DNA from: Chlorocebus sabaeus | Taxonomy: Eukaryota; Chordata; Mammalia; Primates; Cercopithecidae | Length of the DNA: 64,000 bases | Direction: 5' to 3' | Assembly (NCBI RefSeq): GCF_047675955.1 | Contig: NC_132914.1 | Coordinates: 128,690,163-128,754,162, forward strand | Shown: piece by piece, positions 1 to 11,985 of the stretch | Position numbering within the stretch: the first letter of the stretch is position 1 | Layout: each line of letters starts with the position of its first letter | Program-made: the position numbers and the translations under genes | Notes under the pieces: model-generated | Databases searched by the model: none | What the model was told of the DNA's origin: nothing | What the model saw: the letters and a program-made list of their open reading frames with translations, nothing else

Positions 1-1503
1 GTTTAATGCCAGCCAAAGATGGTTTGATAATTTTAGAAAGAGAAAGAGGTTTGGCTTTCAAAAAATGTCAGGATAACAGGAGAAGCAACTTCTGCTTACC
101 AAGAAGTAGCAGACGAGTTACCAGACACCATTAAGAAAATCAATGAGCATAAAGGCTATCTGCCTGAACAGATTTTTAATGCTGATGAAAGTGCTCTATT
201 CTGGGAGGAAAATGCCACAAATGACATTTATTAGTAAGGAAGAGAAGTGAGCACCAGCACTGAAGCCAGGCAGGGAGAGGCCAACTCTACCGTTTTGTGC
301 AAATGCAGCTGGGTTTATGGTCAGAACTGCCCTTCTCTATAAAGCCACTAACCCCCGAGTCTTGAAGAGAAAAGATAAACAGCAGCTGCCAGTCTTTTGT
401 ACAACATGGAGGTCTGGACAGTGAGCACCCTTTTCCTGGACTGATTTTATGGGTGCTTTGTCACTGATGTAAGGAAGTACCTTGCCAGTAAGGGACTGCC
501 TTTTAAAGTCTGTTTGATATTGGATAATGCCCCTGGCCACCCAGAATGCCTTGGGTTCGACACCAAAGGCATCAAAGTGGTCTTGTCCCCAAATACAATA
601 CAATGTCTCTAATACAATACAATACAAGACAAAGACGATGTCTCTAATTCAGCCTCTAGATCAGGAGTCATAAGGACCGTTAAGGCCCATTAAGCTCAGT
701 ACTGTATGGCAAGGATTGTCAACGTTATGGAACAGAATTCCAATAGCAAGAATGTCATGTAAGTCTGCAAGGATTACACCGTGGAAGATGCCATTGTTAG
801 AAAAAGCTGTGAAAGTCATCAAGCCTGAAACTATAAATTCCTGCTGGAGAAAACTATGTCTAGATGTTGTACATGACTTCAAAACAGAGCCAATCAAAAA
901 AACATCATGAAAGCGATTGTGCATCTGGCAAAAAAAAAAAAAAAAAAAAAAAGATGGGAGATTGAAGAATTTCAAGATATGGATCTTGGAGAAATCCAAG
1001 AGCTAACAGACACCACACCAGAGGAATTCACAGAAGACAAAAACCACAAGACGACTTGAAGGAGGTGAGTGCTTCTGAACCAGTGACAGATGTTGAGGAA
1101 GAAGACAAAGAAGAAGCCACACCAGAAAATACATTGACCACAGACAATCTGCCAGGAGGGTTTCAGTATTCCATCCTGCTTTTCACTTCCTTACTGACAC
1201 GGGCCCTTCTATGACGCGGGCACTGAATCCAAAGCACACGGTGGCAGAAGGATTCACATAAAAATATTTTTAGAAAAATGAAAAAGCAAACAGGTCAGAC
1301 AAAATTTCCATGAAATTGCACGGAGTGTGCCTGCCTCTCTTGCCTTCCCTCCTTCCACCTCCTCCATCTCTTACATCTCGGCCACCTCTAAGACAGCACA
1401 ACCAACCCCTCCCTTTCCTCCTCCTCTCAGCCTACTCAACACGAAAGACAATGAGGATGAAGATCTTTACAATGATGCACTTCCACTAGTGAATGGCAAA
1501 TAG
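1..1503 (+). pseudogene. Tigger transposase remnant (DDE/pogo family)
   Basis: This is the broken transposase gene of the element above. Readable pieces include a stretch like FNADESALFW near 175-205, LILDNAPGHPE near 510-550, and KPETINSCWRKLC near 815-860, all in the plus direction. The middle and last pieces match the catalytic-domain and C-terminal segments of Tigger transposases. The tail has the usual acidic EDEDLYND-like end just before a stop near 1501. Frameshifts, stops and an A23 run split it. It is not functional. The N-terminal DNA-binding part lies outside the window. Confidence 0.8.
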
Positions 1504-1744
1504 ATTTTCTCTTTCTTATAATTTCAAATAACATTCTCTGTATGCTAGTTTACTGTATTGTAAGAATACAGTATATAATATAATTTACAAAATATATGTA
1601 AATCTACTGTGTTATTAGTAATGCTTCTGGTCAACAGTAGGCTATTAATAGTTAAGTTTTGGGAGAGTCAAAAATTATACATGGAGTTTTCAACTGCATG
1701 GGAGGTCAGCACTCCCAATCCCTGTGTGGTTCAAGGGTGAACTG
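1..1744 (+). mobile_element. Tigger2-like (pogo class) DNA transposon, 5' end outside window
   Basis: A degenerate pogo/Tigger cut-and-paste transposon. The 3' terminal inverted repeat is visible as 'ggttcaagggtgaactg' ending at 1744, followed by the TA target dinucleotide at 1745-1746. Upstream are the transposase remnant and the A/T-rich 3' non-coding part. The terminal repeat resembles Tigger2/MER2 rather than Tigger1. An A-run (930-952) and an AATAC-type pentamer expansion (about 590-635) have grown inside it. Class is confident; exact family is from memory. Confidence 0.85.
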
Positions 1745-1754
1745 TACATATATA

Positions 1755-1789
1755 AACACACACACACACGCGCACACACACACACACAC
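1755..1789. repeat. (CA)n microsatellite
   Basis: About 17 CA units with a CGCG interruption, directly after the Tigger terminal repeat. Confidence 0.9.
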
Positions 1790-2085
1790 GATTCTCTCCT
1801 TGGATTTTTTTCTGCAAAACTCCTACTCATGCTCTGTCTACCACATTACTTTGATCTTGTATAAGTTTCTTTAGAATTTAATAAATTATACTTTTACATC
1901 AGTCATAATATTGGCTCAAGGTATGAAATGGATCCAATTACAGGAAAAGAAGGAAATGTACCTTCTGGCAGCTGAGTGTACGGTCTATACGACCCGGCAT
2001 CCTGCTTAGCTGTGGTTTCTGTTCACCGAGCCTCAGCCTGTCCTGTGCTCATCCCAAATGTACTTCATTCCTGGAGACTTTGTCC
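1790..2085. other. Unassigned AT-rich DNA
   Basis: No gene, RNA or recognisable repeat was seen between the Tigger element and MER30. Confidence 0.5.
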
Positions 2086-2093
2086 ATCCAAAC

Positions 2094-2315
2094 CAGGGCT
2101 GTCTAATCTTTTGGCTTCCCCGGGCCACACTGGAAGAAGAAGAATCATCCTGGGCCACACATAAAATATACTAACACTAACAATAGCTAATAAGCTTTAA
2201 GAAATTGCAAAAAAATCTCATAATGTTTTAAGAAATTTTACATATTTGTGTTGGGCTGCATTCAAAGGTATCCTGGGCCACACGTGGCCCACACGCCGCG
2301 GTTTGGACGAGGCTG
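2094..2315 (+). mobile_element. MER30-like hAT MITE with 8-bp target duplication
   Basis: A complete 222-bp non-autonomous hAT element. It begins 'cagggctgtctaatc' and ends 'gtttggacgaggctg', which form inverted termini. It is flanked by 'atccaaac' (2086-2093) and 'atctaaac' (2316-2323). These are 8 bp with one mismatch, as expected for hAT target-site duplication. The internal text (repeated 'gggccacac', 'aatctcataatgttttaag') matches MER30 as I remember it. Confidence 0.8.
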
Positions 2316-2323
2316 ATCTAAAC

Positions 2324-2965
2324 CTGGAGCAGGGCCCTCGTCCCCAAAGTGCATGTTCCCGGGTTGTATTTACGAGGACGATTCTGCCTCAGGACAAGTG
2401 AAACAAGGCCTAGGGGTGCTGGCCACTCAGCCCATTCGTTTTGGGAAGGGACTTGTTCAATCAGCTTTTGGAATCCTCAGTGTCTCCCCCAGACCTGGCA
2501 ACTGAGCCAGGCCGGCTTTAGTCCCTAAGCTCGAGTGGTGACAGCAGGGCTCCTGGTCTACATCCCACGTCAACCCAGCAGTTCAGGGGATGCTGGCAGA
2601 GGGAAGGACACAGGACTGAAGGGGCTGTACCCGCTGCTCAGCCACAGGAGCCTGTGGGGAGGAAGGCACAGGTGTATTCTCCCCTCTGCAAGAAGACAGG
2701 ACTGCCTTTTCCTGTTGGACAGAGAGAGTCCAGCTCTGAGAAGCCTGGGGCTGCCTTTCCAGAGGAAGTGGGAAGGCAGCCACCAACTCCCCCGCCCACC
2801 TGCCCACAGGCCCACGGCTCCACTCAAGGAAGAGCCAGTCACCCTCCTACACCTGCCCTCCGGCCTTGCCCCTTCCTCTGCCCAACACCCTTTTTCTCCT
2901 CTTGGGGAAAGTCTGCCCTCACCCTGTGTATTGGGCCAGGGTTAGCTGTGTTGGCACAGACACAT
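2324..2965. other. Unassigned GC-moderate DNA
   Basis: Overlapping open frames exist on both strands (for example 2535-2945 and 2654-3193). None shows a domain, a signal peptide or clear codon structure, and the frames overlap antisense ones. I read this as non-coding. Confidence 0.5.
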
Positions 2966-3200
2966 CCAAAACTCAACAACCTCATGAGGAAAACACTCGT
3001 TTCTCTCTCACAGGAATGTAGAGTGGTAATTCCAGTCAGCAGGAAGACTCTGCTCCATGTGGTCATTCAGGGGCCCAGGCTGATGGCTGCTAAGCTACCA
3101 CCAACATGCGGTTTGCAGGGTCACCTGGGCATCACCACCTCAGTCAACAGGAAGATGGGAGGGGCATGTCAGGTGCCTCCACAGGAGGTTTAGGGCCCAT
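2966..3200. repeat. Ancient interspersed repeat, family not named
   Basis: The run 'catgtggtcattcagggg' and the surrounding text belong to a common old mammalian repeat that I recognise but cannot name. A related segment occurs near 36,880-37,100 ('tttccttctctctcatg'). Divergence is high and boundaries are approximate. Confidence 0.45.
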
Positions 3201-3706
3201 CCCTGAACATGCATCATTTCTTGCCCAGCACTGACAGCCCCTCTGCAGGGAGGACTGAGCTGAGACCCTCCAAAGTCATAGTGCCGTGGGTGACAAGGGA
3301 GGGCAGGCTTCGGAGCTGCTGCACAAGCCCAAGCCCAGGTGTCTTCTGACTGGTTGTTAAAGTTACAGAGCCCTCGTCATGATCCCGGGGTGGAAAGTGA
3401 TGCTCCTCCACTCTCCATTTGTGGGTGTTTTGCAGTGATTTGGTTTATAGGCACTGTTAATAGGGAGTGGGCAGCATGGAGACTGGGGCAGACGGAGATG
3501 GGAACAGGGTCTACCCAGTTCATTTCCAGCACAAATCACTGCTTTGCCAAGAGTAAGTGTTAAATCCTGACAACAAACTCTCCTGGAGACTCATCCCTCA
3601 TATTAAAGGCACTGACAAGTTCTGCAGTAAAAAAGAAAAAAAAGTAATGCATTCACTTTGCTAATCCACTACTTGTAAAAAATGAAAAAAAAAACACAGA
3701 ATACTG

Positions 3707-3709
<3 letters not shown>
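3201..3709. other. Unassigned DNA
   Basis: Nothing recognisable. The end is A-rich and leads into a T-run. Confidence 0.5.

Positions 3710-3739
<30 letters not shown>
3710..3739. repeat. T30 homopolymer
   Basis: An uninterrupted T-run about 50 bp from the AluJ at 3,791. It is not that Alu's own tail, which is the short T-run at 3,791. It may be the A-tail of an unrecognised minus-strand retroposon. Confidence 0.85.
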
Positions 3740-3740
<1 letters not shown>

Positions 3741-3790
3741 TAGCATTCGGTAGAATTAGTGTTTGTAGGAGACACTGAAAAAGTCAAACC

Positions 3791-4098
3791 TTTTTTTCTC
3801 CTTCTTCTTTTAAGAGACAGGGTCTCTTTCTGTCATCCAGGCTGGAGTGCAGTGGTGTGATCACAGCTCACTGCAGCCTCAGCCTCCTGGGCTCAAGTGA
3901 TCCTCCCACATCAGCCTCCCAAGTAGCTGGGACTACGAGCATGCACCACCATGCACAGCTAATAGTTTTTTATTATATTTGTAAAGATAGGGTCTCCCTA
4001 CATTGCCCAGCTGGTCTCAAATTCATGAGCTCAAGTGATCCTCCTACTTCAACCTCCCAAAGTGCTGGGATTATAGGCATGACCCAATGTGCCTGGCC
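3791..4098 (-). mobile_element. AluJ, full length
   Basis: Reverse-complement Alu: 'gagacagggtctctttctgtc', both monomers, and ending 'gtgcctggcc'. The many changes from AluY/S, and text such as 'ctcctgggctcaagtgatcc', point to the old J class. Its antisense frame gives a spurious peptide. Confidence 0.9.
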
Positions 4099-4204
4099 AA
4101 AGCAGGCCTTTGAGATGAAGACCAAACTCCTGAGCCTGGTATTGAAGGCCTTCAAAACTTTGACTCCCCTCATTATGGCCAACACCAACACAGTGACTAC
4201 ATTG

Positions 4205-4370
4205 GTACACACTGATCTAAAGCTTTACTATGCTAACTCATTTAATCTTCACAATAAGTGAATGAGGTTTGATGACGATGATGATTCTCCCTATAGAGAT
4301 GAGGATGGTAATATCCAGAGTTCCCAAGATGCACCAAGCTAGGAGGAAGCCCAGGTCTGGGACCCCTGGG
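4205..4370 (+). mobile_element. MIR SINE
   Basis: Contains 'aactcatttaatcttcacaa' followed by a 'gaggtttgatgacgatgatgattctcc...agatgagga' pattern and 'aagctaggaggaagcccagg', the order of the MIR core and 3' end. Heavily diverged. Confidence 0.75.
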
Positions 4371-6680
4371 ACAGCTTCTCTAGTAACAAATGGCCCTGAA
4401 ATCCCAGCAGCAGCACAAAACCTCAGCTCTTTCTCACTCACACCCCATGAGCACAGTGGGCCGGGACTCAGCTTGGCTCCTCATGGTTACTTGGGGCCCT
4501 GATGATCAAGGCTGCGCTCCTCATGCCACACTCAAGAGAGCATGTGGCCCCTTAGGGCGGCAGGAAATATGCAGCTGGAGGGGCCTGGGGGGCTTTTCTC
4601 CACCTCAGCCGGGTGTCACCAGGTCCCTCCTGCCCTCAGCCCATTGGCCAGCACCAGTCACATGACTCTGCCCATCAGCAGGGGGGCGGGACATATGTGG
4701 ACACAGGGAAGGTCAGGTGGGCGCCACACCTCCACCCATCCTCCTGTTTAGACCACACGGAGGAGTCTTAGAGGGTCTTTAATTTATGATCCTGTTTCTG
4801 AGATGAACACAAAGACCTCTTGGATACCAGAGACCAGAGGACAGAGTGTGTTTGAGCAGCCTTGTAATCGAGATTGTTTTTCATGCCTTTGATTTAATTT
4901 GCACAGCACCCACCCAGGGGGCAAATGCACCCAGGAAAGCCCCTGCCGAATCCACCGAAAATGGGGAACCCACACCCCAGGGGAAGCTCAGAGCCTGCTT
5001 CATGGCTGGCAGCCAAATGCACACGGAGCCTCTGGTCAGTGTTACAAGGAAGGTTTTCACTTCACAGAAAACTCTCTTCTCTGGACTTGAGAAACAACCA
5101 CAGTGATGGCTCGTGGTGGATCTTAGCACCGTGAGGCCCAGGAAAGGGGAAGCTTCCAAAACCAGGGAGCGGGGGAGCAGCTGGAGGCGCAACATCCACA
5201 CCTGCTGCAGAGCAAAGGGCCGCACATCCCGGGGGCGGAATGCGGGGCTTCCTTCCCAGGTGACTGCAGTTGGGCCGCGGTGGCTCAGATCTCAGCAGGG
5301 CTGGCTCAGGGTTCTGAGAGTCTGACGGGTGTCAGCTGACCTTGTGCCACTCAGATGAACAGCGCCCGCAGCTGCAGTGGGGCCGGCTCTGCTCCCACAC
5401 CGCATGTCCTCCCTGACCCCGGAGGCAGCCAGGCAGGTCGTTCCGTGCTGATGGCAGAGTCACAGGGAGTGAGTCTCAGGGAGGAGCTCCCTGGAGCCCG
5501 GGCAGCGCCTGTCCACCGACGTTTCACTAGACAAAGTAGGTGACATGGCCAGGCCCAGGGCTGAGGATTGGAGCAGGATATTCCACACCTGGAGGATGGG
5601 GCCAGGAAGAGAAAGAACATTTCAGGAAAATCATCTCATCTGCCCTAGAACACAGCAGGGTGTGGGCCTGGGGCTGCCAGGGCCATGGGCCAACCCTCCC
5701 AGCACTCACAGCCGCACACCTGCCTGTGTCCTCGGCTGGACTTGGAAGCTCCACCCCTGCAGTCCCAGCAGGGAGCATACCCGATGATGCCTGTGTGCCT
5801 GAACCCGCTGCTGCCAAGACCTCCCAAGGTGACCACAACACGTGCCCAGCATTTGTGTCCATTCCTTGCCCCATGCTGCAGGGCCTGCCTCCTGGGGGCA
5901 TCCGAGCCTCCAAGTCCCATGCTGCTCACGACGCTGAGAACGCTCCTGATCAAGAACGGACCCTACCTGCACGCCCGGTGCTTCACCAGCTCAATCAGGC
6001 CATCACCTGATGATGGCTTCCAGGTGTGCCCTGCCTTCTGAACATAAAAGCTGGTTAAAATCCCATCGCCCATTGTGAGCAAATGCCACGTGCGTGGCTG
6101 CTCAGGAGGAGTCTGTAGGGAGAGAATCTTTCTCTTTAATCTTCCGGTAAGAGACCTATTTTCCCTACCGCAGTCGTGAGACACCCATAAGCACTGATGC
6201 GGTGTTCCTGATGAGCTGTGAATTATCTCGTGTCTAAAAAGCGCCTCAGCCCACAGCAGCCTGCTGCCTTCAGAGGATGCCCTAGAGAACGGTCTCCCCA
6301 GCTGCTGGCAGGAGTCCTGTTCCAGTGCGGGGAGGAGCCAGGGACGTGGACACGGGAAGCCTGAGGGATTCTGCACTGTCCCCATCCCTTTCTGCTGGCC
6401 AGAGCCACTCCCAGGCTCAAGCCCGAAACCAAGGGCACAGGATGGGGGCTCCGCAGAGAGGGGAGAAGCCCTGGGGCCACGAGCTGGGTCTATCGCAGCC
6501 CCCCCAGAGGGTTATTTACAGGTGGGGGCGAGAGAGGAGCTGAGATGTTCCCAGGGGGCCCCTGGGGAGGAACAGGCCCTGCAAGGTGACTCCAAGTCAA
6601 CCTCTTAGGAGGACACCATCTCCCAGGATCCCGGAGGCAGCCACACGTTTCTGAACAGGGCCAGATGGAGAGTAGAAAAT
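4371..6680. other. Unassigned GC-rich DNA, 2.3 kb
   Basis: GC-rich with scattered CpGs (denser at 5,130-5,520). Several 60-156 codon frames overlap on both strands, and none resembles a known protein or has clear exon signals. It could hold non-coding exons or regulatory DNA, but nothing in the sequence proves it. Confidence 0.45.
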
Positions 6681-8690
6681 ACGAGGAGTTCATGAGACTA
6701 GAACTGTTTTCAAAGATACAGAAAAAGGAGGGATTAACTCCAGGACCCTCTCCCTACTAGAATTCCTGAAGGAAACGCATAAAGAAGATAATTTGCTGAG
6801 AAGCAGTTTGAAATACAGTAAGTTATGGTGAGAAAGAAAATGATGCATGTGGTACAATATTAAATAATTATTAAATAATAGTATTGACAGAAGAAATAAA
6901 ACCAAACCCAGCTAAAAGGTTGTATGTTCACAGCCTGTCAGCCAGAGGGCAATAGTTGAAATTAATAATCATAATTCAGAAAGGAGGCAGAGATGGCTAT
7001 TAATGAAAGTGTAATGAATTAAATGCACTTGTCAAAAGGTAAAGAAACAAGAGATGCAGAATGTCCATCCTAAAAACAAGTAGGGGAAGGAAAAGAATGA
7101 AAAAATTCTGAAGAAGACAAGTCCATGCTGTGCTATATTGTCTTAGAAAACACACACATCTCCGTGTTTCTATGTGTGTTTAACATCTCTCTGGAGGTTC
7201 ACAAAAGACAGGGTTGTCCATGGAGGGAACGTGGAGATTCCTATCTAAGTGGTAGTTGTTAGAGAAAGAGGACATTCATTCAAAATCACAGCATATTCTT
7301 CCTGGTGAAAATTAATTTTAAAACCCATCATTTAAGAGAATGGAAAAGTGTGGCTGTAAACTGGAGAACTAAAGGACATGCCAGGAGAGAATGTGGGCTT
7401 AGGGAGGAGTTCCCTTGAGATGGGCACTCCTGGGCACATCCCGAGGAGATGGGACACTGCCAGGACAGAGGAGGAAGAGTCGGGAGAGGAGACAGTGGTG
7501 CGGAAGAGGCAGGACAAGGCCAGCGGTGCTGCCAGGGCCTGCTCCTCTCTCCCAGAGCTCCTGCTGTGCCTGTGGTCACACTTCTCCATACCTCCCTGAA
7601 GCCAGACGGCCTGGGTTCTAGATAGGCGAAGGCCCCCGAGTGGCGTAGCCACGCCAAGACGTGCTTTAGGAAGGAACCTGCCCAAACATCAAAGGGAAAT
7701 GAGGTCACGGTGAACTTTGTCACCTCTGGGCTTGAACAGAGGAGAGCATCTGTCCTGGGATGGAGGACGTGGGTGGAGCAGGACCACGGAGCGTGGCACC
7801 TGCAATCTCAGAGCGAACTGGGCATTCTGGGGAACATTCTGGCCGTCAGTGCACATCTGGGGTCAGCTCTCCCCTCCTGCTATTTGATCCAGGGCAGAAA
7901 CTCATCACACCCAAGCCCAGAGGCCGTGAAAATATCACAGAGGCCCCGAGGAAATTGATCGAAACCAGACTTATTTCCACAGTTCAGTAGAGTGAGCTCG
8001 TCACTGCTCCTGACCTGCTGCTGGGGCCTCCTGGATGCTTCAGGCTGGAGTAAGGAGCACGCGCGGCTCTGGAGGCTCTGCAGGGGGAAGGAGCGACCCA
8101 GAGCCCAGGGAAGCAGGAGCAGCGTGAACAGTGACTTGGGGGCTATTTGTTGGGTGCCCTGCAGACTTGGCTCTGTGGGGAAACAAGCCCCAGAGATGCC
8201 CAGGTCCTGGTCCATGGCAAACGCGCGCTGTGTGTGTAAGTGGGAATTGGCCGGGACGTGCTAGGCTGCCCTGCGGTAACAAACATCCCCGACCCCAGCT
8301 GCTCAGGAAGGGAAAGGCTCGTCCCGGCTCATGCCCCTCGTCCATTGTCCCTTGGCTGGGCGTCTCCCCCTCGCCATCTGCACTTCATGTGCTCAGAGAG
8401 CAGAATGTGACAAATAACTCATGAAGTACTAAAGCTTCTGCCCAGAAGCGACGCCCCTCACATCCTCTCCAGTTTCATGGACGAAGGGGGTCGCACCGCC
8501 CGGCCTGATGTCAGCGGTGGGGAAGGTCCTCTGACCACGGAGGGGCTGTGAATGTTTATGAGCAGCTGTGCTGTGGGCTGTGCAAAGCGTTGTCTCTTCC
8601 CTCTCCCTGGTGAGCCCAGGCCAGCGCATCCCTGGTGAGCTGTCCCTTCCCGCTCTCAGTCCTGTCTTTTGGAAAAGCCTCCAGAAGGTC
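6681..8690. other. Unassigned DNA
   Basis: The first 650 bp are AT-rich, then GC-rich sequence resumes near 7,370. No recognisable repeat or gene was found. Frames at 7,328-7,723 (minus) and 7,880-8,424 overlap each other and carry no known motif. Confidence 0.45.
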
Positions 8691-8694
8691 TCAG

Positions 8695-8985
8695 GCAAGA
8701 CCACGTGACTTCCCCACGCCTAAGTCAATCAGGGCATTTATTCCACCAGCCACTGTGATTGGCTCAGGGATGGACACGTGACCCAATCCGACCCAGTGGG
8801 ATCCAATGAGATGATTGCAGGGAATGCTGGGGCCTAGGCAGGTGGCTTCCCAGTGGACTTGAAGCTGAGACAATGTGAGGTCTGGAGCTGCTGCAGCCAT
8901 TTTGCATCCATGAAGGAGGAGCCTGTCAGAGAAAGGAGTCAATGTGAAAGAACCTAGGAGACAGTGGTGTGAGGAGACAGGCATC
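8695..8985 (+). repeat. Ancient ATTGG/CCAAT-type repeat (LTR-like)
   Basis: The text 'ccactgtgattggctcaggg', then 'acacgtgacccaatcc', 'gcagccattttgcatcc' and 'gaggagcctgtcag' follows an old mammalian repeat I recognise but cannot name reliably. Related pieces sit near 13,020-13,690, 15,985-16,085 and 27,418-27,640. Confidence 0.5.
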
Positions 8986-10045
8986 GGGCCCTGATGGCGC
9001 CACGGAGCCTGAATCCAGTCTTGCAGGAGCCAGCTCTAGCCCTGGACTGTGCAGGAGCTTGAATCCAAAATCCTCTCGTTAAAGTTGGCTTTTCTGTCAC
9101 TTGTATCCCAACGAGTTCCAGCTGCTCAGAGCACTTAGGGCCCTGTCTGGCCTTCCTCACGACACAAGACAGGGACAGGGAAGGGTCCTCTGACACAGGG
9201 TGACCTCCTCCCAGGCTGGGGCCATGGACTAGCATGAGAGTTCGGGGCTCAACCCTGGATTCTGATGGCCTGGGGTAAAGTCCGGCCTCTCCTCTTGCTC
9301 ACTGCACAATGTCCACCTCACTTTATTTATGTTCAATTCATGAACAGAACAGAACACACCTTGTAGGGCTGCTGTGAAAATGCAGGGGATTAGACGAGTA
9401 AATTCCTGGTGCCTGTAAGGGGTCAAGTAATGTCGGCCGGGCTGTCCCTATGTCCCCAATACCCAGCCCAGTGTCTGGAGTGGGAGGGCCTCAGGGCATG
9501 TGTGACAAGGGTGTGGGGTGAGATCACATATGGTTTGTAAACCCCCTGTGAAGAGGAGGATCCCAGAGGACAAGGGAGCAAGGGTCTCCTGGAAGGGGTA
9601 GGTCAGGGGCTGATATCAAGGAACAGTGGGATGAAGATGGAAAGAGGGAGGTAGGGAACAGAGGATTGTCCCACTGACCAGCCATGAGGACAGGTGGGAG
9701 GACTGGCCAGACTCACAGGTGAGGATTCCCTATCGCGAAGCATGTGTACAAGGACCACGGTGGCAGGATATGGCATGATGTGTTATGACATATTACCCAG
9801 TCGGGGAAGCTCATTGTGAAATGTCATGGACTGCCTTCTCCCCTATTTGGTGAAAAAATTATTTGCATATCATTTCATTAAATTAAGACCGGAGGAAGAG
9901 CTATCAAAATACTACTAGTGAAAATGAGTGACCAGACTTTTTCTTCTCTTATTTTAGGCAAAAAGTTATCTAGTTTTAATTTCACCCTATCTGAACATAT
10001 TTCCTTTGTAAATCTCTGAATAGTGCATGTATATTTTTAAAAAGA
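8986..10045. other. Unassigned DNA
   Basis: No gene, RNA or repeat was recognised. The last 200 bp are AT-rich. Confidence 0.45.
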
Positions 10046-10334
10046 GGGCTGGGCATCAGGGCTCACGCCTGTAATCCCAACAGTTTTTGAGGCCAAAGCA
10101 GGATGATCTCTTGAGTCCAGGAGTTTGAGACCAGCCTGGGTAACACAGACCTCATCTCTAATAAAAATCAAAAACATTAGCCAGGCATGGTAGCGTCTGT
10201 AGTCCCAGCTACGTGGGAGGCTGAGGGGGAAGGACTACTTCAGCCCAAAGGTCAAGGCTGTGGGGTGCTAGGATGGAGCCACTGCATTCCAGCCTGGGTG
10301 ACAGAGTGAAACCCTATCTCAATAAAAAAAAAAA
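10046..10334 (+). mobile_element. AluJ, full length
   Basis: Begins 'ggctgggcatcagggctcac' and has both monomers and an A-rich tail. Its divergence and 'gtccaggagtttgagaccag' text fit the old AluJ class. Confidence 0.88.
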
Positions 10335-10434
10335 TTTAAATAAATTAAATAAAATTTAAAAACAAGTGAATCAACACACAATGAAAAATTACTCACTTTC
10401 TCAAAAAAATCAATGACATATAGAAAAGACATTT

Positions 10435-10703
10435 GGGAGGCCGAGACGGGTGGATCACCTGAGGTCAGGAGTTCGAGACCAGACTTGCCAACATGGTGAA
10501 ACCCTGTCTCTACTAAAAATACAAAAATTAGCCAGATGCGGTGGCAGGCGCCTGTAATCCCAGACACTTGGGAGGCTGAGGCGGGAGAATCACTTGAACT
10601 GGGAGGCAGAGGTTGCAGTGAGCTGAAACCACATCACTGCACTACAGCCTGGGTGACAAAGTGAGACTCCATCTCAAAAAAGTAAAAATAAAAAAGTAAA
10701 AAA
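10435..10703 (+). mobile_element. AluS, 5'-truncated, with target duplication
   Basis: Starts inside the left monomer at 'tgggaggccgagacgggtgg' and runs to an A-rich tail. It is flanked by 'aaaagacattt' (10424-10434) and 'aaaagtcattt' (10704-10714), one mismatch in 11. This supports insertion as an already truncated copy. Confidence 0.88.
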
Positions 10704-10727
10704 AAAAGTCATTTAGTAAAAGGAAGG

Positions 10728-11575
10728 GGTGACTGTGATGATGATGATGACGATGTTAATGGTGGTGGTGGTGATAGTAATGGTGGTGATGATGGTAACA
10801 GTGGTGGTGATGGTAATGGTGGTGGTGATGGTAATGGTGGTGGTGATGGTAATGGTGGTGATGGTAATCATGGTGGTGATGGTAATGGTGGTGGTGATGG
10901 TAATGGTGATGATGGTAATGGTAATGGTGGTGCTGATGGTAATGGTGATGGTAATGGTGGTGGTGATGGTAATGGTGGTGGTGATGGTGATGGTAATGGT
11001 GGTGATGATGGTAATGGTGGTGATGGTAATGGTGGTGGTGATAATGGTGGTGGTGATGGTAATGGTGATGATGGTAATGGTAATGGTGGTGCTGATGGTA
11101 ATGGTGATGATAATGGTGGTGGTGGTGGTGATGGTAATGGTGGTGGTGATGGTAATGGTGGTGGTGATGGTGATGGTAATGGTGGTGATGATGGTAATGG
11201 TGGTGATGGTAATGGTGGTGATGGTAATGGTGGTGGTGATGGTAATGGTGGTGATGGTAATGGTGGTGATGGTAATGGTGGTGGTGATAGTAATAGTGGT
11301 GGTGATGGTAATGGTGGTGGTGATAGTAATAGTGGTGGTGATGGTAATGGTGGTGATGATGGTAGTGGTGGTGGTGATGATGGTAATGGTGATAGTGATG
11401 ATGATGGTGATGTTAATAGTGACGAAGGAGATCTTGATGATGACAAAGATAATGATAATGATGATAGTAAATAATATAATGATAATGAAGAGAATGACAA
11501 TATAACAGTGACCATGACAATGACAATGGTGGGGATGATGGTGATAATGAGGATGATATGATAATGGTAATATTG
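10728..11575 (+). repeat. GGTGAT/GGTAAT compound minisatellite, C-depleted
   Basis: About 850 bp built from GGT, GAT, GTG and AAT triplets, with units such as 'gatggtaatggtggtg'. The plus strand has almost no C. A marker triplet change (gct) recurs at 10,933 and 11,092, showing a 159-bp higher-order duplication. A second shared segment starts at 10,981 and 11,164, offset 183 bp, so a 24-bp length change lies between them. Both strands stay open for 200 or more codons (Met/Val or Ser/Pro/Leu) only because units are multiples of three. Confidence 0.95.
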
Positions 11576-11797
11576 GGGAATAACTAGGAGGTCAGAATAA
11601 AATGCTTGAACTCCTCCCCCTTTGCCTTCCAGACCTCCGTCCTCAACTCTGTTCCCATCTATATCCTTTCATTTCCCCAAGGCAACAAAAAACGGGGCAT
11701 GGGCTCGGCACCCACACCCCATCCATGAACTCAGGCAACCTGCTCGCAAGCTAGAACCAATGTTGTACTGAGGCCTTACACGGCTGTGGAAAGAGGC
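11576..11797. other. Unassigned DNA
   Basis: Nothing recognised between the triplet array and the MIR. Confidence 0.5.
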
Positions 11798-11960
11798 ACA
11801 GGCTCTGGTTAAATCAGACTTGGGTATGGCTGCAGGCCCCACTATCAGGAGCTGAGCCTAGCTCCCGCCTCTGTAGAATGGGGATAAGATAATCATCATA
11901 CCTTGCCACAGGATTACCTTTAATACGCATCAGAGGATGCATAAAACACAGAGTCAGCAT
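11798..11960 (-). mobile_element. MIR SINE
   Basis: Reverse-strand MIR: 'tgtagaatggggataagataatcatcatacc' is interrupted from the usual form but keeps the order (tail, core, 'cagagtcagcatc'). Confidence 0.7.
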
Positions 11961-11965
11961 CTGAT

Positions 11966-11985
11966 GCACACACACACACACACAC
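11966..11985. repeat. (CA)n microsatellite
   Basis: Ten CA units at the edge of the MIR. Confidence 0.9.

Noticed and set aside
2535..3193. Overlapping frames of 136 and 179 codons
   Set aside because: They are in different frames of the same DNA, with antisense frames as long, and one runs into an old repeat.
5540..6385. Cluster of 80-156 codon frames on both strands
   Set aside because: GC-rich DNA with mutually overlapping frames and no recognisable product.
10729..11515. Long frames rich in Met/Val (plus) and Ser/Pro/Leu (minus)
   Set aside because: They lie wholly inside the triplet array. Any such array without stops gives frames on both strands.
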